64,000 bases of DNA from Brasenia schreberi (Eukaryota > Streptophyta > Magnoliopsida > Nymphaeales > Cabombaceae), in the NCBI GenBank assembly GCA_036023115.1, contig JAYKKT010000089.1, positions 16,548,501-16,612,500 of the forward strand, in the 5' to 3' direction. The position numbers were made by a program, and so were the translations under genes. Positions 22,289 through 32,141 of the stretch are shown here, piece after piece. The notes beneath the pieces are model-generated. The model was not told where the DNA came from. It saw only the letters and a program-made list of their open reading frames with translations, and searched no databases. Positions within the stretch are counted from its first letter, which is position 1. The number at the start of each line of letters is the position of its first letter.

Positions 22289-23941
22289 TTCCCTACTCCT
22301 TCCCTAAACCTAGCCTAATCTCCCTAACCTCACCCTAATCTTAGCCTAAACACCTAACCCACTCCACTAAACCTCATCCTAAGCCCAACCCACCTAGCTA
22401 AGCCCTAAACCACTAAACCAGCCCACCTAAATCCCTAGCACACCATATCCCCAACCCACCTAAGACAAATATCTAGCCCACCTAAATGCCTAGCCCACCA
22501 TATCCCCAAACCATTACCACCTAACTAGCCCAACCGACCCCCCAATACCAGCCCAAACCGACCCACTAAAACCTATAAACCCCCCCTTATGGGCGGGTTT
22601 TGCATGAAATCTTGGGGCAGCTGACCCCTTTCTCTCCTCTCTCATCCCTTTCTCTCCTCTCTCATCCCTTTCTCTCTTCTCTCACCTGCTCCCCTCTTGG
22701 AAACCGCCACCTCCAACCTCCAGTAGCTCCACTCCACGCTACCTCCATCTTTGGCCAGCTCCACCCCACGCCATTGGCTGCAACATCCCTTCCATTCGAC
22801 AGCACCTTGACACCCGCCACCTTCACCTTTCGGCCAGCCTTCCACTCCGGTTAGTACCCCCATCTCAACGCCACCTTTTCTTCACTCCCCCTCCATTCTC
22901 AGCCACCACCCGCCACCTTCTCCTAGCCAAGGCAGCACCTCATTCAACCGGCCACCATCTGCCACCCTCCATCCATTCGGCCAGCATCACCCAGCTCCAC
23001 CACCTGCCACATCTTCCCTTAGACAGCCCCCTAGCTAACACCCTAACTAGCATCCTTACCTCTCTCTTAGATAGCCCCTAGCTAACACCCTCAACCTTAC
23101 CTCTCCCTAAGACCTACCCCACACCTTAGTGACACACCTCAACTCCCCTTACCTTCCTTAAGCACCCCGACCCCAGCCAAGGCAGCGCCCCATCCACTCG
23201 GCTAGCGCCAAGGTGCCTCCCGCCTGCACCCTTGCCATCCGGCCAGCACCTTCCCTTGCCGCACCCTTCCAAGGAGCTCCCTCTTGCAGCCCAAGGCGAC
23301 ACTCTAGCCCAAGCTTAAGCAAGTCACGCCCGGACCAGCTATACGTAAGTGCCTAACTCGGTCCTTGTTACAGACTTGCTTATGCTTAATTAAATTCGAT
23401 CCGGGGTTATAATAATGGAGCGTTGTCTCCCCCCGCTTGTAATAATGACCCACACACACGTGCACTTGAGCCTATTCCGCTCTTAGCTGCACACAATTAT
23501 AGCACACACACGGGCCTAATCAGCCCTTAAGATATAGCTATACGTATATAATTTAAGTTGCATGGGTTTCCATTAGGTTGTGTGTGTTGTCTTTTAATTT
23601 TCACACTCACACACATTGAGCTTTCGCTCTTATTTTCAAGACCCTAGTAAGGGCCTATTGCAATTTTGTTTTGGGGTGTTTTACTTCAAGTTGTGTGCAT
23701 AGTATTTCAATTCTACACTCACACACATTGAGCTTTCGCTCTTACTCCCAAGACCTTAGTCAAGGCCTATTGCAATTATATTTGGGTTTCATTTATGTCG
23801 TGTGCGTAGTACTTCAATTCTACACTCACACACATTGAGCTTTCGCTCTTACTCTCAAGACCTTAGTTAAGGCCATATTGCAATTATATTTAGGTTTCAT
23901 TTAAGTCGTGTGAGTTGTCTTTCAATATACACACAACACCC
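22289..23941 (+). mobile_element. Element D, truncated 5' LTR
   Basis: This LTR piece starts in the telomere-like tract, has a TATA box at 22574-22579 with the C/G dyad after it, a GTAAGT site at 23344 and three GAGCTTTCGCTC tandem units (about 23600-23880). At about 23941 it passes directly into gag at a short shared ACCC. The LTR end, PBS and gag start codon are missing. It resembles LTR G at 34093. Confidence 0.82.
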
Positions 23942-26465
23942 AAATGAAGTGTCGAGCCAGGGCTCATGCGCATCAAGTTCTCACTCTAGGAAGGTTTTGA
24001 AAAATAAAAACAAACTAGAAGAGATAGGATTTGAGAAGGAAATTCGAGGCCAAAATCGAAGCTCTTAGCCAAGAGGCTAAAGCAGGCGATTCATGTTCAT
24101 CGAATGGTGAACAAAAGGCCAAGAAAAGACCTGAAAAACCTCGCAAACATAAAGAGGCCTCCGTAATAGAAGGCAACCAATATCACGAGTCCTTCACACA
24201 AAAGGACCGTAAAGCTAAGAGAAAAGGAGTTATGCCTTGTCTGACTTCCTACCTATGGATTATGAAACAGACGGTGATGATGAAATACCGAACTTCCATC
24301 GGTATGATGGCATGGGAGACCCTAGGTCTCACCTACAACTTTTTTCACGTCGAGCCCATAAGAAGAAAAAGGACTCGATGAAGTGGGTATATTGGTTCCC
24401 TCTATCCCTTAAAGGCACAGCTGCCAAATGGCTGGCTTCTTACGATCTAAGCCAATTCACTACTTTTGAAGAGTTAGCGAACTGCTTTATGCAAAGGTTT
24501 GCACATAACGTAGAAGTCACGCCGACTTTAAACACTTTAAGGGATACAAAGCAAGGCATGAACGAAGATGTACATGCCTTCATTATTCGATGGAGGTCCC
24601 TTTTAGAGCAAGTAAGAGAGCCAATATCCGAAGGATGCGTAGTCATGCTCATCTTGGATAATTTTAAAAATGAGTTAAAAACCCTTCTCTCTCTTCACGA
24701 AATCTCAACTTTCCATAAGTTGATTAAGAAAGCATCCCTTTTCGAAACAAACTTGAAAAAAGGGGTATACGACCACTTATGGAAAGGAAATCCTATTGCG
24801 AAAACTTGCTTAGAGAAGCCCATCAACTATGGGCCATCCACCGCGGACAAAGGGGCAAAGCCCCATAAAATCGCCAATGTTCGGGTGGATCCAAGCCCGA
24901 CAAGTGCTTCAAAGGCTTTTGAAAAAGCTGAGAATAAAAATGGGAGGAGTTTTCAAAAACCCTTCGAAAGACGGGAGTACACTCCGTTGGGGCAACCTGT
25001 GACGGAGGTCCTAGACCTCCTACTTGTGTACTCTTGTGCGTCTACTCTTATACTTTACAAGAAACCCGCCCAAGTAATCATCCGGGGACAACCAAGAGCT
25101 GAATCCCCGGCTAAACCAGTTTTAAAGATTCAAGGTACTCCAAAACTCATAGTTAGAGCCATATTAGGTGTGAACCCTAGGTTGGTCGTGGGGAAAGTGA
25201 CAAGATCCAGGAGGATCTATCAACCCCCGCACCTACAAAGTGCTAAAAAGGTGGTCAGTGTGCCTGGCCCCTCAAAAGCATGTATTCCTAGAGTTTTGCC
25301 AAAAGCAGACAATAGGAAAATCATTTTAAACCCTTATGATTTCGAAAACCATCTTTCAAAGATTCCTATCCACATGTCCATCCTAGAGCTAAAACAAACT
25401 TCGCCTAGGCATAGACTCATGCTAGAGAAAATTCTAGAAAGAGCTAAGGTTAGTTCGAACATAACCCCTGAATCCCTGTCTGACCAAGTGGCGTCAATAG
25501 GAGCAAAATCGCCCATCACTTTCTTGAAAGATGATGTAGATAGACCCTACGAAGCCCATAACCAGGCCCTGCATGTCGAGGTGGTTCTGAATAACCACTC
25601 TCTGGACAGGTGCCTAGTCGATGGGGGAGGAGGGCTCAACATCCTTCCACTTCATGTGGCGTATCAAATCGGAGTCACCTTGACTTCTGTAAACCCAAGT
25701 CCAATCGTTATCACTAGATACAATGGGAATGCGTCTAGACCCTTAGGATCAATCGAACTCCCTATGGAAATGGGAGGGATCACACACACGGGGGTGTTCC
25801 ATGTCTTGGACATCCACCCCCATTATAACCTGTTGTTGGGAAGGCCCTGGATACACAGCTTGTACGTTGTGCCATCCACCTTCCACAGGTGTGTCAAGAT
25901 CCCTTTCAGGGACCAAGTCATGGTGATCCTAGGTGAGAGTCACCCTCAGCTTCAGGGGATCATAAAGTCTCCTTGTTTGTCGAGTTCCCAGGCCCATGAG
26001 GCTAACCTGGGGCAGACCATGGTTGAGCCACCAAGGCTCGTGTTAAATAACCCTAGGAAGGTCGCATATGTGAAGGGGCCACCCCAGCCTGGCCCCCTCA
26101 AAGTTCTGACCCTTCTAGGAAAACCCAAACATCCCTTATTTCCAAAACCCCTGGACAAAAAGCCATATGTGCATGATATGGACGACAACAAGTTCCAGGA
26201 CCACGATTTGTATTCAAATTTTTCAAAAGACAAAAAATCATGGAACATGCTGTTGAACATGGGCTATACGCCCTATAAAAGTCTAGGGGCATAAAACCAG
26301 GGTCTCCTAGAACCCATCCTTCCTAGGGCCAACCCAAGTCGATATGGGATCGGCTATACTCCCAAAATACCACCAGAGCCACCCCCTGTGACCACCTGGG
26401 TCAAGGGTGCCCTGGAGCTTACCCTAGAAGAAACCTATGATTTGGATCTCTTATTCCGAGTCTAA
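23942..26465 (+). pseudogene. gag-pro: Element D gag-protease-G-patch ORF1
   Basis: There is no gag ATG. The first open piece, about 23995-24240, carries the N-terminal charged segment; a deletion of about 32 bases near 24213 shifts the frame. The main frame 24237-26294 (685 residues) has the gag domain, then an in-frame loss of about 100 residues that includes the zinc knuckle (VTEVLDLLL joins a later LYKKPAQ region at about 25025). It continues with protease, LVDGGGGLNILP and an intact [12 protein letters not shown]. The G-patch-like tail follows, with a CAA-to-TAA nonsense codon at 26292 and the natural TAA at 26463. Among the four copies this one shows protease without the nonsense mutation seen in A. 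It cannot package RNA normally without the knuckle. Confidence 0.85.
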
Positions 26466-26488
26466 CACGTAATGTTTTCCCTTTGTAG

Positions 26489-26706
26489 GTATAATGGAAG
26501 ATCCCTTTTACAAAAATACAAAAACATTTGAAAAACTCAAAATCAAAAAAATAGAAAATTTGTAAAAACCAAAAACATTGGAAAATCAAAAACTCGAAAA
26601 TAGAGTAGTTTATATAGTTCCTAAAGTTCTTGTTTTGCAAAAACACAAAAAAATAGAAAATCTACAAAATACCAAAAAGATTTTGTACATAGCTGCTCCT
26701 GGTAAG
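26489..26706 (+). pseudogene. Element D pol linker, interrupted by an LTR
   Basis: The segment begins after TTTGTAG/GT and encodes the Lys-rich linker (NTKTFEKLKIKKIE), then ILYIAAPG. It stops at GTAAG 26702-26706, where an LTR head begins with TGTAAACACC. In elements A, C and E the same codons continue into RTLEKDF or an equivalent. Element B continues exactly from this site after its own GTAAG. Confidence 0.8.
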
Positions 26707-27006
26707 TGTAAACACCCCGAAATTCCACGAACTTCTCAAACAAACCTGGTTTTATAAAAGCAGCCCCAAAGGGCTATTTTGAGTCTGGAAACCCAGGAGC
26801 CTTCCAGGTAACCCTGTACATATGTTTTAAACTATATACGTTTTAAATATGTATAATATGCTTTTAAAACCTTTTCAAATATGTTTTGAAACCCCACGAT
26901 GCGGCTTGGCCTGATACAAGCAAGACCAGAAGAGCCAAAGAGAGCCCGAAACCGGAGCACAAGTCGAGCCCGACACAGCAACTCTCGTATTGAATCCACC
27001 CCTAGG
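26707..27006 (+). mobile_element. LTR head fragment (first ~300 bp)
   Basis: It starts precisely at TGTAAACACCCC and follows the start of the A and C LTRs to about position 300 (GAATCCACCCC), then joins RT coding sequence. With the left flank GTAAG it looks like the beginning of element C's 5' LTR, now separated from the rest of C. Confidence 0.78.
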
Positions 27007-27932
27007 ATGTCCTCTTGGTGAAATCAAAAACCTGAGATACACACATCGAATCTTTGCAAAAAGTTTTCGAAAGATTGAGGCTTTATAAAGTGAAACTAAA
27101 CCCTCAAAAGTGTGTCTTCAGAGTAGAATCTGGCAAGCTTTTAGGTTTTATGGTAAGCCAAAGGGGCTTTGAAGTCGACCCCTCTAAGTGTCGAACCATC
27201 ATAGATATGCCTCCACCCTCCAATTTAACGCAAATCCGAAGCCTCCAAGGTCGCCTCCAATCAATTATAAGGTTTATTTCAAATCTCGCTACAAGATGCA
27301 AACCTTTCAACAAACTTTTGAGAAAAGGGGTGAAATTTGTGTGGGACGATGATTGCCAAAAAGCTTTCCAAAGATTAAAAGCGTATTTGGTTAATCCTCA
27401 TGTTTTAAACCCTCCAAAGTAAGGAAAACCTCTTTTGCTTTATATTTCTGTCCATGCGAATGCTTTGGGTGCCTTATTAGCTCAATATGGGGATGATACC
27501 CATAAAGAGTATGCCATTTACTATATTTCAAAAACTCTATTGGCTTATGAAAGAAATTATCAAGCTATGGAGAAGACGTGCTTGGCCCTGGTATGGGCCT
27601 GTCAGAAATTTCGACATTACTTCCTAGATCATGAGATTTGGATAGTGTCTAGGCTTGATCCAATAAAGCATTTGTCTGAAAAACCTATCCTCATGGGTAG
27701 GCTGGGTAAATGGCAGCTCCTCTTGATGGAGTATGACCTAAAATTCTACCATCAAACCTCCATCAAGGGGCAAGCCTAGCTAACTATGTGGCTGACTTCC
27801 CTTTAGAGGATTCATATCCCACACTTGATAAAATGCCCGACGAAGGCATCTTTCAAAATCAATTTCAAAACCATATTCTATCAAATTGCTCAAGTGAAAA
27901 CCAAGTGTGCAAGATGCACTTCGATGGGGCAC
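27007..27932 (+). pseudogene. pol: RT / RNase H fragment
   Basis: The fragment begins at the RT active-site region (DVLLVKSK where other copies have DDLLAKSK). It runs through the RT thumb, the vestigial RNase H (MLYISVHANALGALLAQYGDD, AYERNYQAMEKTCLALVW) and SIKGQA, with stops near 27030, 27421 and 27778. It ends at the start of the second RNase H (KMHFDGA region in other copies, here up to 27932), where an LTR head follows. It is the downstream part of an RT; element A, which ends in the RT N-terminus, is a possible but unproven source. Confidence 0.8.
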
Positions 27933-28238
27933 TGTAAACACCCCAAAATAAAACGAATTTCAAAACCAAACACCTAGTTTGAAAAATCATTTCAAAGCCC
28001 AATTTTGGAGTTTTCAAAAACCTAGGGCCTGTAAAAGCTTTGAATTTTGTTAAAACCCCATTCAAATCAAATTTCTCAAACATGGGCAAAGTCCCAATTT
28101 TGCAAAAACCAAGATTCAACAGGTGAAGCCTGAATGCCAAAGCAGCCTCAAAAATAGGTTTAGCAGCCCAAAGGAAGCACCCTGGCCTGATAAAAGCCAA
28201 GTTCAGAAGGCAAAAGGAAGGCCTAGGTCCAATGCAGA
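27933..28238 (+). mobile_element. Divergent LTR head fragment (306 bp)
   Basis: It opens with TGTAAACACCCC straight after coding sequence, with left flank GGCAC. It runs 306 bp with only patchy similarity to the other LTR heads and stops where a minus-strand LTR end (TGTAGACACC) begins. It has almost the same length as the head at 62147-62451. Confidence 0.6.
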
Positions 28239-28899
28239 TGTAGACACCGAAAATTTTCAACTCCGGGTTCTTAGGCCTGAAATGAACCTTTTCGCAATCT
28301 ACGTTGCTTTTTAGGTCACGCCAGCTAGCTTACTCAAACTAGCGAAGTATGTTTTGAAATATCTGACTTTTAAAAGGCAATTGCGGGCAAGCGGGATCTT
28401 TTCGTCGCAAACCTTCTTCAGCCGATGCTCAAGGGTCAGTTTGTACGCTTAGAGACTTCGTTTGAAACAAGTTAAATTCAAAAATCGATTTTAAGTAGAG
28501 AAGTGTTTTGAAAGCCTTGGAAATCATGCACTTTGGCGATTTTTTATTTGGGTGACCCTAAGTCTTTCAATTTCAACCACTTAGGCGTGGGGTGTGTGCA
28601 TCAAGTGGCCTAAGATGGGCATTTTTGCATGATTTGTTCGGGGTTTATTCGATGCAGGTATGTACTCTAGCTCGAGTATGGCGAGTATGCAATGCAACTC
28701 ACACAACTTGAATGTAAAACCCAAAATTTAAAGACTTAGCTGAAGGGAAAACCCAAATTGAATGCAACTCACATGACTTGAATGTAAATTGCAGAAATTT
28801 AAATATATCTATATCTTAAGAGCGAAAAGGCTCAATTGTGTTCATGGGTGTTGTGTATAAATTGAAATGCAACTCACGCAGCTGAACCGTAAAATGCAG

Positions 28900-29300
28900 C
28901 AGAAGGGAGATATAAATATAAGAGCGGAAAGGCTCAATGTGACGTGTGTGTATGTGTGTAAATTGAAAGACAACACACACGACTGAATTTAACAACCCAA
29001 ATCGAATTGCAATATGGATCTTATTAGAGTCTTGGGAGTGAGAGTGAAAGCTCAATGTGTGTGAGTGTGGAATGGAAAGACAATGCACACAACTTTGAAA
29101 ATAACACCCCAAATTGAATTGCAATATGGCTCTTATTAGAGTCTTGGGAGTAAGAGCGAAAGCTCAATGTGTGTGAGTGTGGAATGGAAAGACAATGCAC
29201 ACAACTTTGAAAATAACACCCCAAATTGAATTGCAATACGACTCTTATTAGAGTCTTGGGAGTAAGAGCGAAAGCTCAATGTGTGTGAGTGTGGAATGGA
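28900..29300 (-). repeat. Tandem LTR units in F with CTCT/AGAG hairpins
   Basis: Three units of about 111 bp each carry GAGC-loop-GCTC and a second dyad, read on the minus strand as GACTCTAATAAGAG followed by CC, TC or a degenerate form. In other LTRs the same position reads CCTT..AAGG or CCCT..AGGG. Confidence 0.75.
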
Positions 29301-29713
29301 AAGACAACGCGCACAACTTGAATGTAAACCCACGCAGCTGAATTTATATAAATATAGCTATATCTTAGGGGCTGCAAGGCCCGTGTGTGTGCAAAAGTGT
29401 GCAACTAAGAGCGGAAAGGCTCAAGTGCACGTATGTGATTGTGTGTCATGCACCAATATTATATTTCGGGGGGAGACTACGCTCCATTACTACAACCCTG
29501 TATCAAAATTTAATTAAGTACCAAATGTAAGGACTTACAACTCACCTAGCCCGCTATGTGGGGTGTGTCTAAGACACGTACGCCTTCTTCGTATGGAATC
29601 CGGGACACGTGGGAGCGAAGCCGGAGAGCTTGGAAGCTTGGAAGCACTTGGAGAGGAGAGCAACAAGTTATACCAGATTTAAGGGCCACTTGGGGCTGAT
29701 TTGGGCTAAGGTA

Positions 29714-30890
29714 GGACTCGAGCCAAGGTGGCTCGAGTGGGAGGGTTTGGTTTGGGGTTCGGCCAGCACTTAGCCTTGGGTTTTGTCTTGTGAGACTCGA
29801 GCCAAAGGTGGCTCGAGGGAGAAGGGCTTTTCTTTAGGGTTCGGCCAACACTTGGCCTTAGGTTTTGCTTGTGTGACTCGAGCCAAAGGTGGCTCGAGTG
29901 AACTTGGTTTAAAGGGGACTTTGGGCTGGTCCTAGCTAGATTTGTGTCTAGGCTAGGGTGGTTGTCCTAGGTGTTGGCTAAGGCAAGTATGGCTAGGTTT
30001 TGAGGGCTCGGCCAAGGTGGATGTGGGATTGGTACACGGCCAACACTTGGCCGTGTGCTTAGGGTTGAAGAGAAGACATGGCCTGCCTTGTGGCAGGCCG
30101 GGGCTTAGGGGAAGATGGCCTACCTAAGGCAGGCCAGGTCTTGGTGAAAGGGCCGTGTGCTTAGGGTTGAAGAGAAGACATGGCCTGCCTTGTGGCAGGC
30201 CAGGGCTTAGGGGAAGATGGCCTGCCTAAGGCAGGCCAGGTCTTGGTGAAAGGAAGGACACACGGCCAACCTTGGCCGTGTGGTTTAAGGGAAGATGGCC
30301 TGCCGAATGGCAGGCTAGTTTTTTTTTTTTGGCGAGGGAAGGGAACACACGGCCTGGTTTTGCCGTGTGTTTGATGTTAGGTGGCTTGTGTGAGACACGA
30401 CCAGCAACTAGCCGTGGGCTTGGGGATTGAAATAAGGACACGGCCTGCCTTATGGCAGGCCGGGGTTTTGCTAGGGTAGAAGATACACGGCCTGCACCAG
30501 CAGGCAGTGGGATTTAGGGTAGATGAAGGGAACACACGGCCAACTTTGGTCGTGTGTTTGATGTTAGGTGGCCTGCCGAGTGGCAGGCCAGACTATGGTG
30601 CAAAGAGAGGGAATACACGGCCTGGTTTGGCCATGTGTTTAGGGTTAGGTGGCCTGCCGAGCGGTAGGCCAGACTATGGTGAAAAACAAGGAAGCCCGGC
30701 CACCTTTGGTCTGGCTATTTTAGGTAGGTGGGGAAGGGAAACCACAGCCACAAGCTGGGCTATTTTTAGGGTAGGTGGCCTGCCTCAAAACAGGCCAGGC
30801 AGGCCAGACCTTGGGTAAAAGGATGGGACACGGCCTGCTGGTGCAGGCCGTGGGTCTTAGGGAAGGCTCGAGCCAAGAGTGGCTCGAGCT
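29714..30890. repeat. Hairpin-dense minisatellite-like region in the F LTR
   Basis: Short perfect or near-perfect dyads recur many times: CTCGAGCCA..TGGCTCGAG, GGCCTGCC..GGCAGGCC and CACGGCCAA..TTGGCCGTG, with loops of 3-8 nt that differ between copies. The dyads are separated by AGGGTTAGG-like spacers. No protein-coding signal was found. Confidence 0.75.
30050..30253. repeat. 102-bp tandem duplication
   Basis: 30050-30151 and 30152-30253 are nearly identical, with about two differences. Each begins GCCGTGTGCTTAGGG and contains two GGCCTGCC-type dyads. It is a recent duplication inside the hairpin-rich region. Confidence 0.85.
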
Positions 30891-31364
30891 AATGGGTGGT
30901 TCAAAGGGGAAGTTCGGCCAGGTGGTGGCCGAACTTGGCTGGGCTTTGGGGATGTTGTTTAGGGTAGTGTTTAGGGTAGAGTTTAGGGTGGGATGTTAGG
31001 TGAAAACCGGCCAGGTCTTGGCTAGTTTTAATGGAGTTTAGGGACTGGTTTAGGTGGTGTTAGGTTGGGTGGTCTAGAGTGGTTAGGAAAGAGGTCAGTT
31101 TAGGTTAGGGTCTAGGGACTTACCTCAACTTGCAGCACCACTCCAAGCCGCCTCCACGCCGCCAAGCTCCACCACATGCAGCTCCACTCCCAGCTTGAAG
31201 AAGACGCCACCTTGTTGGTGCAGCCCGGGCCTCAATGGCCCAATCCCAACACTCTAAACAACAAGCCCAAGGGCCTAGGACCCACTCTCTCTCCTCCCCT
31301 TGATTTCACGTGAAAGGGCTTCCCCTTTTGAAGTTCACGTGCCCCCCCTTTTTCAGCCCCCTTA

Positions 31365-31380
31365 CCTCTATTTATAGAGG
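31365..31380 (-). promoter_or_regulatory. TATA box in a palindrome (F LTR)
   Basis: CCTCTATTTATAGAGG is a perfect palindrome apart from its centre. Read on the minus strand it gives TATAAATA. By position it corresponds to the TATA boxes of the other LTRs. Confidence 0.6.
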
Positions 31381-32141
31381 TTTGAAATGGGTCTTGGATT
31401 TGGGTTTGGGTATCCAGATCCAATCCAAACACTATTTAGATCTAGATCGCAGATCTCGGATATTTTGAGATCTAGTCAAAATATTTATTTGGGTTTGGAT
31501 CACGGATCTCAGATATTTTAAGATCTAGATCCGATCCAAACACTATTTGGATATGGATTCGGATATTTTTGGGTCCAGATCCAATCCAAACTTTTCTTCT
31601 GCTCCTTGGCTTCTAGTGCTTTTCACCATCAGTTTTGAGCGGGCTTCGATTCATCGGAGGCCCAACTTTGGCTTGGGTCTTCCCCAAGTCCATCTTCCAA
31701 CTGGTGTTCTGCTTTTCAAGACTTTTTCGGCGTCTGTTTCTGTCCACCGTTTTGGTTTCTAGCCGGTTCTTGGTGATATCAAACTTAAATTGCCGCACGG
31801 ATTTCGTTCTTCATTCTGACGGGACGTGTCTTGGACTTCTGTCGACTTCACCAATTTTTTGGCTTCTTTTTGCATTTTTTAGCTGCTTTTTGCTTTTCTT
31901 TTACCCAAATTATGCTTTTGCCCTTTTATCGAGCTTTTTTTCTGAACGGGCTCTTCTTTCTTCTGTTTTTGGGCAGGGGATGGCTTTTAAAGCTCCGAGC
32001 TTGAATTCCTCTTCTTGCCTGGGCTCTCCTTTTACCTTTTATACTTGTTTTTGCATTTTAAAATAGATTGTCGTTTTGGCTCAAACGAGCTTTTTGTGTT
32101 TTCGAGAGTTTTTGAATTTTGGAAAATTCAGGGTGTTTATA

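Larger units (their letters stand above)
28239..32141 (-). mobile_element. Element F 3' LTR, divergent subfamily (3.9 kb)
   Basis: It runs on the minus strand from TATAAACACC at 32141 (TG lost) to TGTCTACA at 28239, with a PPT just upstream at 32142. It shares the U5 hairpins, GAGC..GCTC units (about 28900-29300) and overall plan with the others. It lacks the CCTAA tract and instead has a hairpin-rich GC segment at 29714-30890. The TATA box sits in a palindrome at 31365-31380. Many substitutions suggest it is older or a separate subfamily. Confidence 0.8.

Noticed and set aside
30180..30999. Gly/Arg-rich open frames in the F LTR
   Set aside because: They are produced by the hairpin minisatellite and differ with every repeat change.
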